DNA of 64,000 nucleotides from Chryseobacterium sp. JJR-5R (lineage in GTDB: Bacteria > Bacteroidota > Bacteroidia > Flavobacteriales > Weeksellaceae): NCBI RefSeq assembly GCF_034047335.1, contig NZ_CP139137.1:2790001-2854000 (forward strand). The letters run 5' to 3'. The position numbers and the translations under genes are program-made. The first letter of the stretch is position 1; the number at the start of each line of letters is the position of its first letter. The notes under the pieces are model-generated. The model was not told where the DNA came from. It was given only the letters and a program-made list of their open reading frames with translations, and ran no database searches. Positions 54,101 through 61,802 of the stretch are shown here, one piece after another.

Positions 54101-57100
54101 ATCCTCGCAATATATCTGAATGGAAAACTCTCTTCCTCTGGGGATTGAGTTCGCAGAAAGATCCATTGTATAAAGCGGGACAGGCTGTATTCCTGAAATG
54201 GTCTGGTTGGTAGGCATATCCACTTCATACAAAGAAGCAATATTATTTGTATGGGTAATAAATACTTTTCTTTTTCCGATTACCTGCCCTGCAATTTTCA
54301 CCACATAAATAAAAGAACCATCAGGCTTATAATTAAACTGTCCCAGAGGAATATTTTTGTTCAACTGTACAGAATAAGTCTTTACGCCTGGCGGATAAGT
54401 TACCGGAAGAAGGTGCAGCCTGATTTTCGGCTTATGATCTACGATATAATATGAATTGTACTTCGGAACAAGATTCAGCTGATACATGTTTCCCCCGGTT
54501 GAATAATTGACTGTAATATCATTAAGTCCGGTATTCTGATATGCGGTATGGGAAACACTTTCCACAAGGCACATCAGTACAGATGAATCGGTAATATTGG
54601 CGTTAAGGGTAAACGGCGCAATATTTACGCCGAAAGTAGCTTGGCTAAAAGGCTGTGAATAAATTTCATTGACCTGATTGGTAACCAAATTCTGTATTAC
54701 AAACCTGATTTTGATATCATCATTCAAGGCAGTGAAGTTTATCGCAGGAACATTAACGGTAATGCTTCCTGCATGATCAAGCTTGAGGCCTGATTCCTGA
54801 TTATTGAGCAGGAAATTTGAAGAATAGCTTCCGTTGTTGGTAGTAAATCCATCCTGGTAATCTACAGCCAGATTAGGCATATCTATATCTGCTGAACTGA
54901 CGTAGGTAATCACCGGATCAGTATTGACTTTGAAATTATCATCTTCATTCTGGTGAAGCCTTATGTATACTTTCTGGCCGGACCTGACATAAAGCCTATC
55001 TGAGCTGTTCACTCCCAAGTGGTTAAACTGATTCAAGGGAGGCATCCCCTGGATCTGGGAAAAATAATCATTGTATCTTCTGATATCAATTGACTGAACA
55101 GACATTCCTGCTGTCAGCTTGGTCAGATGAATTCTTTTGGCTTTGGTAGTATTTCCGTCAAAATAAGGCATTTCCACAGAATAAATTGCATTGGCACCGT
55201 TTACATTCTCTATGGATATGTCATCATGAAATCTGATATAGCCGTCTCTCGGAGCAATCCAGAACTTAATGACATCATCTTTTGGAAGGACAGCACTGGC
55301 TACGGGTGCCACGGGGTTGGCTTTAATAACCATGTTTTCCGTGGATGCACTGAATTTTGTAAAAGCAGGCGTTCCGTTTTCCAGTTTATTAAACCACACA
55401 TCTTTGCCGTCAACAACATCCATAAGACCATCCGAATTGGCATCAATCAGATATGTAGGAGTCGTGCTTTTGCTTGAAGAGGTAATATTGGAAGTGTTGG
55501 CAAAAATACTCCAGCCCAGGAAGCTGATGGATCCCCCGAAATCCTTTCCGCGGCTTTTGTTCTTTGTATCCGTAAAAGCAAAGTTGCTTTGCAGATTTTG
55601 AACCATTCTTTCAATACCGAAACCGGTAAGTACTCCGGTATCAGAAATAATTCCCGGACGTATATAAAGTCCGCTGCTTTTTTTATAAAGAATATCAGGG
55701 ACACCGTCACCGTTAAAATCCACTAGCTGCTGGGCACCTTTTGCCTGTGCTCTGGAAGTAGAGTTCATCATTGAGTATAGAATAATGTGCCCATAAGGAT
55801 CCTGGTTAAAGATTCCAAAATTCAGCATAAATGAAAGACGGATCGTTGCTCCCTCCTCCTTGGTGTATGTCGAATTGATTTTTGCAGTATTCAGGCCTGA
55901 AGGAAGATCAAATAATGACGAGTCGGCCTGGAATGTACTGACACTTGTATCCGGACCAAATGTTGGCAGTACGGTATTTCCGTTTTTAAGTTCGTTATGA
56001 TAATCAAAATTATACGTATTATAATAATGATCCTGCTCTGCTACCCAAAAGCGCGTTAACAAACTCTTGTTAAATTCCCCATCCGAATAGAAAAATTGGT
56101 AAGATCTGAAATGCTGAGTCGTTGAATACCCTAAATTATCAAAGATCTTAATCATTTTCAACCGGTAAGGTTCTACCTGTTTTGCTCCCTGCTTTGCATT
56201 GATTGATAAATCTTTTCTCAGAATGGAAGACTCTTTTTCAAAAACTATGGAGTAGCCGCCATCGTTCCCGTCTTTTCCCGTATAGTAAATAGACTTGATG
56301 TTAAAAATTCTTCCTCCCGACAGATTTGAATTTTCAGCTGACTGATTGCCTAATGAGACATTGTCATAATAAAATTTAATGTTATTCAGATATGTATCTT
56401 CAATCTTATAGACCCCCCATTTGATAATCTGACCGGAAACTGCCCGGAGCACAGACTGTGAATCTACACTGTTTTCATCACCACCATAATAAGACTTGGT
56501 GCCATTAGTGGATGTAATGACAAATCTGTAGTCGCCGGGCGAATTGCCATACCGTTCAATCTTACTGAAGTCATGCCCCTTTCTTAAATAAAATGATTTG
56601 TAGCCGCTTGTGTTTCTGGGCTGCATAACCGTAGAAATTCCTCCGGCACCATCACTGTGACGCTGTGGCAAGTAATTATTTTCATACATCAGCATTTCTC
56701 CATCTAATGAGTACAGCTCAGATTCATTTGACGGATCGAATGAAGGAGATCCCCATCTCGTATCTAAATCTATTGATGATATTCCACTAACATCCCATCC
56801 TTCACCCATCCAGCCATTGCTTTTGCTGCTGCTGTAAGTAATTGACAGATCAGGCTGCAGCCCGTTTCTCCCTGAAGGTATTTCCACAGGATAAGAAAGA
56901 TTGGCATCCCCCTGCTGACTGGCACTTGGAGGCTGCATAAAGATCCGTCCTGCTGTAGGATCTCCTGTCTTGATTCCACTGATACCTGTAGGTGATGAAG
57001 CATTGGTTTGCGGCGATTCCGGCACAGAAATCACCCCGTTGATATAATCCGTGTCTTCATCTCCCTCTACTGTAACCGTTTTTGTTTTAACATCCACCAC

Positions 57101-58384
57101 GGCCGATGTATCCATGACCCATTGTTTTTTAGCATAATCAAAATGGAAGGTCCTGATGTCTTTCGGAGAGATCAGTCCCAAACGTTTTTCGTCGTAAGGA
57201 ATCGTGAGCTTTACTTTTTTATTAAGCCTGCCTGAAATTACCGATAACCGGTAAGCGGAATTGTTTACCGTAACATTCTTTAATCCTTGTGAAGTGGCAG
57301 GAAAATCCTTGGCCCTCAGTTTTAATACTTCAAGATAAGCGGCTTCTGAAGTTCCTTTCTCAACCTTAATGTTGATTCCTTCATAATCTAAACTGAATTC
57401 CTGATCTTTAGAAACGGAAATGCCCTTTGCATTGGAATAGGCATTACTGAATGTCTTGAAAGAAGCGGTTTCAGTAGGGATTTTATAATTATTGGTAATT
57501 CCGTCTGCTGTTACGGAAAAACTGCCTTTTGCCTTATCACTCTCTGATATCTGAATCAGTTTTTCAAACTCTCCGTTTTTCAGAGAAACATAGTCATTAT
57601 TAATTGCAGCTCCCGCTCCGTTATTATTGCTCCCTTTTACATATAGTTTATCTCCGGAAAGAACTGAACTCACTATAATATTATCATAGGATTTCTTGTC
57701 TTTATCGAAAACAATTTTCAGGTTTTTAACCTTATATTTCACTCCGTCTGATGGCGAGGTAAATAATATGGTATTCAGTCCGTTCTTGATAAGGTTCGGG
57801 CTTACCGCTTCCCTCTGATGGCTCCACTTAGCACTCGGAACAACAATAGCTCCGCCGATCGCTATATTATGGTTGATCGATCTTGGAACCGACTGATGTG
57901 AAGCCAGCCCTAACAGATCATATTCCAGGTAGGCAACCGTGTTTTCTTTATTTACAGCTGGAACATCGATCGTGAAAAAGTTATCTGAAATCCGGTCTTC
58001 TTCCGTATCTGAAAAAGTACCGATTGTCCCTTCTTTCTCTCTCGACGGATAAGAAATAACATCATCCGAAATTCCATTGATTCCGGATGATCCTGTATCT
58101 TCAGTCTGTGCCTGAAAAGGATTGTTTTCTGATAAAATATCCTGAGGCATTTTCTTCTCTGCATTATTTTTCAGGGATGCTGCGGAAGCTCCATTGTCGG
58201 GGATCTCCTTTGCTAATCCGTCCTCTTTTTTATCAGTTAGTTTGGTCATGAGCCTGACTTTGAAAGCCCTGACTTTCTGCCGGTCTTCTTTGGTAAAACC
58301 GGCAAAGACAAACATGCAGGCAAAGAAGCACAACAGCAGGCCTGACTTCTTGGTAAAAGGAAGCCGTTTTCTCAATATTTTCAT
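48092..58384 (-). CDS. Giant SpvB/FG-GAP/RHS-repeat polymorphic toxin
   Basis: A 3430-residue protein. Basic N-terminus and a hydrophobic signal (KKSGLLLCFFACMFVFAGF), a linker and beta-sandwich region to about 465, SpvB/TcdB-like start (GDANLSYPVEIPSGRNGLQP) near 485, at least six FG-GAP/VCBS repeats with DxNxDGxxD loops between about 885 and 1970 (VDFNGDGVPDILY, DLNGDGYPDFL, DINGDGLIDRI, DVNGDGLVDIL, DMNGDGYNDLI), then YD/RHS repeats from about 2300 (YVYDNIGRIVKITG; TTYKYDPSGNITRKY), the Rhs-associated core at about 3106-3204 (YYYGARYYNPKWSQWYGVDP), and a 226-residue tip. The tip has NCYGWVLTGG (Cys3293) and GDLLLWDGHIIEAT (His3344), a Cys-His pair in an order like NlpC/P60 or papain-fold peptidases. 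RHS shells encapsulate the toxin. Upstream partner gene is 8 bp away. Confidence 0.9.
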   Translation of the reverse strand: MKILRKRLPFTKKSGLLLCFFACMFVFAGFTKEDRQKVRAFKVRLMTKLTDKKEDGLAKEIPDNGASAASLKNNAEKKMPQDILSENNPFQAQTEDTGSSGINGISDDVISYPSREKEGTIGTFSDTEEDRISDNFFTIDVPAVNKENTVAYLEYDLLGLASHQSVPRSINHNIAIGGAIVVPSAKWSHQREAVSPNLIKNGLNTILFTSPSDGVKYKVKNLKIVFDKDKKSYDNIIVSSVLSGDKLYVKGSNNNGAGAAINNDYVSLKNGEFEKLIQISESDKAKGSFSVTADGITNNYKIPTETASFKTFSNAYSNAKGISVSKDQEFSLDYEGINIKVEKGTSEAAYLEVLKLRAKDFPATSQGLKNVTVNNSAYRLSVISGRLNKKVKLTIPYDEKRLGLISPKDIRTFHFDYAKKQWVMDTSAVVDVKTKTVTVEGDEDTDYINGVISVPESPQTNASSPTGISGIKTGDPTAGRIFMQPPSASQQGDANLSYPVEIPSGRNGLQPDLSITYSSSKSNGWMGEGWDVSGISSIDLDTRWGSPSFDPSNESELYSLDGEMLMYENNYLPQRHSDGAGGISTVMQPRNTSGYKSFYLRKGHDFSKIERYGNSPGDYRFVITSTNGTKSYYGGDENSVDSQSVLRAVSGQIIKWGVYKIEDTYLNNIKFYYDNVSLGNQSAENSNLSGGRIFNIKSIYYTGKDGNDGGYSIVFEKESSILRKDLSINAKQGAKQVEPYRLKMIKIFDNLGYSTTQHFRSYQFFYSDGEFNKSLLTRFWVAEQDHYYNTYNFDYHNELKNGNTVLPTFGPDTSVSTFQADSSLFDLPSGLNTAKINSTYTKEEGATIRLSFMLNFGIFNQDPYGHIILYSMMNSTSRAQAKGAQQLVDFNGDGVPDILYKKSSGLYIRPGIISDTGVLTGFGIERMVQNLQSNFAFTDTKNKSRGKDFGGSISFLGWSIFANTSNITSSSKSTTPTYLIDANSDGLMDVVDGKDVWFNKLENGTPAFTKFSASTENMVIKANPVAPVASAVLPKDDVIKFWIAPRDGYIRFHDDISIENVNGANAIYSVEMPYFDGNTTKAKRIHLTKLTAGMSVQSIDIRRYNDYFSQIQGMPPLNQFNHLGVNSSDRLYVRSGQKVYIRLHQNEDDNFKVNTDPVITYVSSADIDMPNLAVDYQDGFTTNNGSYSSNFLLNNQESGLKLDHAGSITVNVPAINFTALNDDIKIRFVIQNLVTNQVNEIYSQPFSQATFGVNIAPFTLNANITDSSVLMCLVESVSHTAYQNTGLNDITVNYSTGGNMYQLNLVPKYNSYYIVDHKPKIRLHLLPVTYPPGVKTYSVQLNKNIPLGQFNYKPDGSFIYVVKIAGQVIGKRKVFITHTNNIASLYEVDMPTNQTISGIQPVPLYTMDLSANSIPRGREFSIQIYCEDNNDYLTYIRYRSLLSEKSFNIYYDNNVLVTDIAETSVNSAALNPVSTISKNWGQFLFRDEYGRCLTQGLCDEYGVLIDLNEPTTSINTAACNHLTDPQEMQACVAQNSSMNIQNNVFPLTTYKIGTMEKWKGAGPEQYSSATAFKDDEFTTGVFNASPFDTDPANVENTSNISPNSEMTRMKAADKIYLSSSKTKSYSGGASGNIGVGANLGYSESSLVNPPGSILIQDFTDLNGDGYPDFLSKENIQVTFPTGGHKLQQPSFINDYVTISDNYQNAITLGANFNVKAFKTTGSNAKTGADRATTSQADNSTPWSPGVGVSSSFNFDSKDFGKAYWMDINGDGLIDRISNASSSGFSCSLNYGNGMFGATNFYNSSTYASRPIGSAGMSFGGSLSGLINSVAGLAGNFGLDIGVGASKSAGNPEKLFEDVNGDGLVDILSVNSAELNVNYNLGNKFADQQVLKKDSGTQNINFTEDITNLNGYGMIGGHVYLPIGPIPILPIPGLFLFNLYIKIGVDASANIGMTISEVKKSFKDMNGDGYNDLIRYEGNNLIVNYSRIGKTNKLKQVTNQDSSSTFTIDYRYTTPDYNDPNARLVMSEVKIYNPDVFSPAYTTSTTDKDVVTRFKYEYPKYDRRERTFLGFEKVTTDEMGEGNAVYRKHITNFYNKSYHTAGLVKSSELLSAGNALVSRNESEYTLYKFNTTNTQLVAVNQNEFETFDAGGQEGRRMAVVLPVKTTSTQFENGGSVQTIVRMSYTGSGLLRNYLYTSPTLSYNSEITYHTGLSNNIISVPKTIDVYDGAATGGSLLKHRETSVNSYGDINQIKVKLNNSEFAVTDLTYNNYGNLVTIKYPFNDYYSRYQLDYKYDALYNKYVASTTNVFDETSTAEYDSRFDLPTKTTDIAGNSTDYVYDNIGRIVKITGPRENTLPPTSYYGRYTIMFDYSTVAKTQGSLINIYRSVTRHYNEGDPENPIETISFSDGFGRVIQTKKDIEHLGVERMVISGITEYDLFGRVVKQHHPNSENKASNPTNILNVNNYLVLGSQQPYVSTMQYDIKDRIIQSVTEDNVATHTKYEVDNGLYKTDVTIPAASQQSQILANAEGKTVASINYLSGQPLKTTFTYNTVGELLESNDPEGITTSFTYDMGGRMLSVVHPDRGTTTYKYDPSGNITRKYTDNISNDPDYTGSPFISYFYQYNRLINVHLPDLPNGSNPNNIQYIYGDPGTGNNTGKLISKSDATGFSNYEYGISGELISENRTIYGNYVQPMNFITTSKYDSWNRLTELVYPDGEKLFYQYDFGGNLKKVVNNNAYQYISGIKYDEYGQRQSISYGNGTQSNFSYNNATRRLQYHRLTANNPGSAVYLLSNYYNYDPVGNIIKVENGTGVSPNEMGGTYRFEYGYDTLNRLIRTRGQFRMEVDKSQDENNQTVLVPGWSPYSVSNSTIDLRMIYNDSGSIKHKGQVHYQDLNVNTGNTYENDYHYNNHKLMEVSDVSTGQSTGFEYDYNGNVVAESTVNGANRMYWDEYDRMRAYYNDNTGVYQYYTYDNGGERTIKYNLSAGSQLYQNGTLVDPGSITLNDYKIYSSPQIVVSSNGTYSKHYFEGSARFASRVIDGTDIFVSSTVKVSGNKSADKAKEAEADFSHYLKKAGLSEDIVTNLGSKAPPGGGQGKLFYLHGDHLGTATFVTDINGETTQFFLNLPFGETMAEQMTGAYDNPYKFNAKELDAETGFYYYGARYYNPKWSQWYGVDPLAEKMPSWSPYVYTFDNPINLIDPDGREPYPPRWGNLLVQVDWTNKHTTFENWDGNATLKGQIGYLKANDLKTKLEVIYVQSTYGSSLVPDNNGNYTNKWERLIDIAPGQKQVLQSNCYGWVLTGGLYFVNASTQQVANYLIADGYKNIGIPSKNTTYKVGDLLLWDGHIIEATKQSNKGLIWESKQGTGNVESGTLQEILQINSSTNPDQGKVSKSNLFRASGNSKDLIMDKNRKPIGSVKKVINEDHRKVIRN
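48774..49066 (-). repeat. Rhs core repeat, copy 1 (main protein)
   Basis: 293 bp encoding ATFVTDINGETT to DPDGREP, the junction between the shell and the toxin tip. Four further copies occur in direct orientation at the starts of orphan tips. Confidence 0.88.
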
Positions 58385-58392
58385 GGTATAGG

Positions 58393-59775
58393 TTATTCTA
58401 CGATTAGTTTGAAAGTTTTTATAATTTTCCCGTCCCTGGTGAGATTGACCAGGTATGAACTCTGGATCGGCAGGTGGCTGACATACGATCCTGCACTGCT
58501 GCTGATCTTATCCAGGGCAACAAGCCGCCCGCCACCGTCATAAATAGAAATGATCAGGTTTTCCATCGCCGGAAAGACGATGGTGAAGTTCTGGTCTTTC
58601 TTTACCGGGTTTGGATACAGGGCAATCTTTGTAAGATCCAGAGAAAGATCTTTTTCGTTATACAGTGTCCCGGATCTCGGATCCTGATTTGGCGTACCGG
58701 GTTTGGTATCTTTTACCGGGCTTACCGCAAAAGTGAAAGACGTTTTATCTCCCGTATCAAAGGCATCTAAGAAATCTACCTTGTTAAAAGTAACAAAATT
58801 CCCGTTTTCAATCCCTGGGATTTTCTTAATATCGCCATTGTCCTTTTTAAGCAGCATCCAGTATGAAAGCGGCAGGGAGCGCGGGTTGACCGCTTCTTTG
58901 ATAATCCTCACCTGGTAATCCGTTTTGGGGATTTTGTCTCCCATGAAGCTGATTTCCCAGTTTCTTTCCAGTACATCAAGATCCCTTTCAGGCTTTAAAG
59001 ACATGGCCTTATTATCATCAGACCACATCACAAAGTTATTGTTGTCAATGACCGTAGGATTTTCAGAATTAGTTCTTCTGATCGCATTCATCCCGATAGC
59101 TAAAAAAGGATCAGCCTGGTTGGAGGACTGTTTCTGGTAAAGCTCATTGCCATCATCCCTGCCTAATCCTGTCGGCCGGTATTTGTATGCTGTATGCTTT
59201 TCAGGATCCCAGACCACCTTTCCGTCGCTCCCGTAATATTTGCCTTTTTCCAGGGAAATCCCGTATTTGATGGAGAGGTAAGAATGTATTTTATTCAGAT
59301 CCGCCATTTTGACTTTTTTCGGGAAGAAAATCATTTCATACAGGTTTTGATCTTCAAACTTTATTTTTAAACTGTCGGATTTTTCCTTTTTTGAGTCTGC
59401 CATACCGGTAAATGAAAAAATACTAGGCCTTTTGCCGATCTCTTTAGATTCCTTTCCTCTTCTGTACGAGGTGTTCCCTAAAGAAACGTTTTTGTCTGTA
59501 TTTTCCCAGATCATTTCATCCTCTTTTGAAGCATGCACCAGACTCAGCGTATGGCTTTTGTCTTTACTGTATTTAATGTATTTCTTTAAAAGCCTGTCTT
59601 TGATACCGCAGTGGAAATTTAGAAGATTTTCGTCCCTGCACCTTGCAGCTTCCCGTGATACAGGGTTTATCTTTTCCCAAACCTGCACATCCGAACCAAC
59701 CAGCTGGGAATAAGCATAGAATGAACACGAAAACATAAGAAATGTGAACATTCTTAAACATAGAAGTTTAAACAT
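58393..59775 (-). CDS. T9SS type A sorting-domain protein upstream of Rhs
   Basis: A 460-residue exported protein. Signal peptide (LCLRMFTFLMFSCSFYAYS), a middle domain with LNKIHSYLSIKYGISLEKGK, YKYRPTGLGRDDGNELYQKQ and NNNFVMWSDDNKAMSLKP, which resembles the DUF8202-type domain of Bacteroidota surface proteins, and a C-terminal sorting domain (about 385-460) starting LYPNPVKKDQNFTIVF and ending SYLVNLTRDGKIIKTFKLIVE, the features of T9SS type A sorting. It is exported by the type IX system and probably attached to the cell surface. It ends 8 bp before the Rhs start, so both are on one transcript; a role in Rhs export or display is inference. Confidence 0.82.
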   Translation of the reverse strand: MFKLLCLRMFTFLMFSCSFYAYSQLVGSDVQVWEKINPVSREAARCRDENLLNFHCGIKDRLLKKYIKYSKDKSHTLSLVHASKEDEMIWENTDKNVSLGNTSYRRGKESKEIGKRPSIFSFTGMADSKKEKSDSLKIKFEDQNLYEMIFFPKKVKMADLNKIHSYLSIKYGISLEKGKYYGSDGKVVWDPEKHTAYKYRPTGLGRDDGNELYQKQSSNQADPFLAIGMNAIRRTNSENPTVIDNNNFVMWSDDNKAMSLKPERDLDVLERNWEISFMGDKIPKTDYQVRIIKEAVNPRSLPLSYWMLLKKDNGDIKKIPGIENGNFVTFNKVDFLDAFDTGDKTSFTFAVSPVKDTKPGTPNQDPRSGTLYNEKDLSLDLTKIALYPNPVKKDQNFTIVFPAMENLIISIYDGGGRLVALDKISSSAGSYVSHLPIQSSYLVNLTRDGKIIKTFKLIVE

Positions 59776-60188
59776 AGTTATGGTAGTTTTTATTTTTAAT
59801 TCTTTTCTGAAAAAGAAAAAGAATCAGAAGTATGCTGTTATGAATTTATAATCTGACTAAAATTTGATATGGTTGAAAATATGTGCAGCAGGACCTGCAT
59901 AATTTAGAAGATACATAATTAGGTTTTTCATGGGATTAGTGTGTAGTTATTTTTCACAAAACTAAGAAAAAAAACACATTAATCATTAAAAAATTATCAA
60001 TTTAATATAATAATCCCATTTTAATCATCGATAATGCTTTTAAATAAATATATTTTATTTGTTTTTAGGGCCTTTTTAAATTTTATTTAGTAATACATTT
60101 AAATAACTATATATCACCCTTTAACGTCAAAAATTAATTTATTTCTGATTTATTATAAAAATTGGTTCTGTTTTTGTAAAGCAAGGGT
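59776..60188. other. Intergenic region with possible Rhs operon promoter
   Basis: 413 AT-rich bases between divergent genes. The minus strand carries TAGTTTTG at 59965-59958, an exact TAnnTTTG match, but no -33 at the right distance and the leader would be 180 nt. No other feature seen. Confidence 0.4.
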
Positions 60189-60545
60189 ATGAAAACTATT
60201 TTTATCCTTGAAGATGAGACAGGCATCAGAGATGCATTGCAGTTGCTCCTGTCATTTGAAGATTATGATGTAAGATCCTTTTCCACGGTTGAGGCATTCA
60301 ATAAAAGAGACTTATCAGCCATACCTGATATATTTATACTGGATGTTATGCTTCCTGACGGGTCGGGTACAGACGTATGCAACCAGCTTAAAGAGGAGCC
60401 TGCCACTTCAGCAATTCCTGTGATCATTATCAGTGCACATGCCAAGGCAGAACACGTCATCAATTCCTGTAAAGCCGATGAGTTCATCAGCAAGCCTTTT
60501 GACATTGATGATGTTCTTGTTAAAATCGAAAATCTGATCAAATAA
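60189..60545 (+). CDS. Single-domain response regulator
   Basis: A 118-residue stand-alone receiver domain: acidic pocket EDE (residues 8-10), phosphoacceptor Asp52 (IFILDVMLPDGSG), Ser82 and Lys102 (FISKPFD). There is no output domain, so it acts by protein-protein contact, like CheY or Spo0F type regulators, and its kinase is not adjacent. It may be a phosphorelay intermediate. Followed by a bidirectional terminator. Confidence 0.9.
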   Translation: MKTIFILEDETGIRDALQLLLSFEDYDVRSFSTVEAFNKRDLSAIPDIFILDVMLPDGSGTDVCNQLKEEPATSAIPVIIISAHAKAEHVINSCKADEFISKPFDIDDVLVKIENLIK

Positions 60546-60667
60546 TCTTAATAACAATCAGACTGAGCCTGTTGAATGTTAATTATCAATGCAAAATTCT
60601 GCATTGGTACAGTAAATCATATAATTAGAGTGATTATTTATCAATAGCAGATCAAATAATTTCAAAT

Positions 60668-60701
60668 AAAAGCTCCGGAACCTGAAGGTTCCGGAGCTTT
60701 T
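60668..60701. terminator. Bidirectional terminator
   Basis: A perfect 15-bp stem (AAAAGCTCCGGAACC family) with TGAA loop and flanking A/T runs, between the receiver gene and the convergent glycosyltransferase gene. Confidence 0.88.
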
Positions 60702-60725
60702 ATTTTTATAAAGTCTTAATTTCTG

Positions 60726-61520
60726 TTATTCTGTAATATGATCAGATGCTGCACCTTCCAGGTATTTCCTGATGCTCTCTTTCGGGAACAGATCCAGAAC
60801 TTCATTTACATCGATAATTTTATGTTCATTGATAATGCTGTCAATTGATTTTGAAGCATCCGTTGAATTGACAAGACGCTCAAGAAGGCCATAGGTATTA
60901 ACCATTTTCTTATGTGTATTTTCTTCATCACCTCCGAACCACGAACCGTTAAAATGGTGGCTTACATAATTTTTCGGAAGATCCTGTGAGAAATATACAG
61001 AAGGGTAAAGCGTTACGCCGTGCTTAAGTTTCTGGATGGTATCGCTGTAACGGTCTGCGCCATATTTCTGTTCCAGCATTTCAGAGAAAATATCCGTATT
61101 GATACGCTCAATAAATCCTTCCTGCTCGTCATAATAAGCTACAAAATCTTTTGAGAGCTGATGCTCCGGTTCGGCCATCCAGAATGCGGAATAGGGAACT
61201 CCTTTTACTTCAAAACCGCACACAGCCGTTTCAGTAAGGAACTCATTAAGAGGCATTTTCAGTTCCATATCGGTATCCATATAGATGCCGCCATGCTCGT
61301 ACATTACTTTGGAACGGACATAATCAGACACAAAAGCCCATTTTTTCTGGGTAAATGCTTCTTTTACATAATTATTGTCTTCAAGAGGCGCATTGCTTTC
61401 ATTCCATTCCACCAGTTCAAAATCAGGATGGATCTTTTTCCAGGAAGCAATGCAGTGTTCTGCAAGTTCGTGTTTTGCATGGCCGCCAAACCAGCAGTAA
61501 TGTATTTTTTTAGGAATCAT
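60726..61520 (-). CDS. DXD-motif glycosyltransferase (OCH1/GT32-like)
   Basis: A 264-residue sugar transferase of the type found in polysaccharide or capsule loci. The N-terminal IPKKIHYCWFGG is typical, and the nucleotide-sugar/metal-binding motif DTD is at residues 82-84 in GGIYMDTDMEL, preceded by FVSDYVRSKVMYEHGG. No signal peptide; cytosolic or membrane-associated. Acceptor and donor are unknown. No other polysaccharide genes are nearby, so it stands alone. Confidence 0.85.
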   Translation of the reverse strand: MIPKKIHYCWFGGHAKHELAEHCIASWKKIHPDFELVEWNESNAPLEDNNYVKEAFTQKKWAFVSDYVRSKVMYEHGGIYMDTDMELKMPLNEFLTETAVCGFEVKGVPYSAFWMAEPEHQLSKDFVAYYDEQEGFIERINTDIFSEMLEQKYGADRYSDTIQKLKHGVTLYPSVYFSQDLPKNYVSHHFNGSWFGGDEENTHKKMVNTYGLLERLVNSTDASKSIDSIINEHKIIDVNEVLDLFPKESIRKYLEGAASDHITE

Positions 61521-61802
61521 ATATTTATTTTTAATATTTGGTGCTATCTGAAGTCATCTGAGCGATGCTTTTTACTTCCTGCAAAAATTAAACCTTATCA
61601 GAACTGCAAAAGAATATTTTACTTTTATATATTCATTATGAATTATTTACAGTCTTAAATTATTTACAGTCATACGATGCAATACCAAAATTACCGTCAA
61701 GGCCGGGTGAATATATCTGATAAGCCCAGCAGTTTATCAATTAAATGGTATATTTATTTCTTATATCGTTTCAGTAATTGATTTTATGTTTAAATAAATC
61801 TT

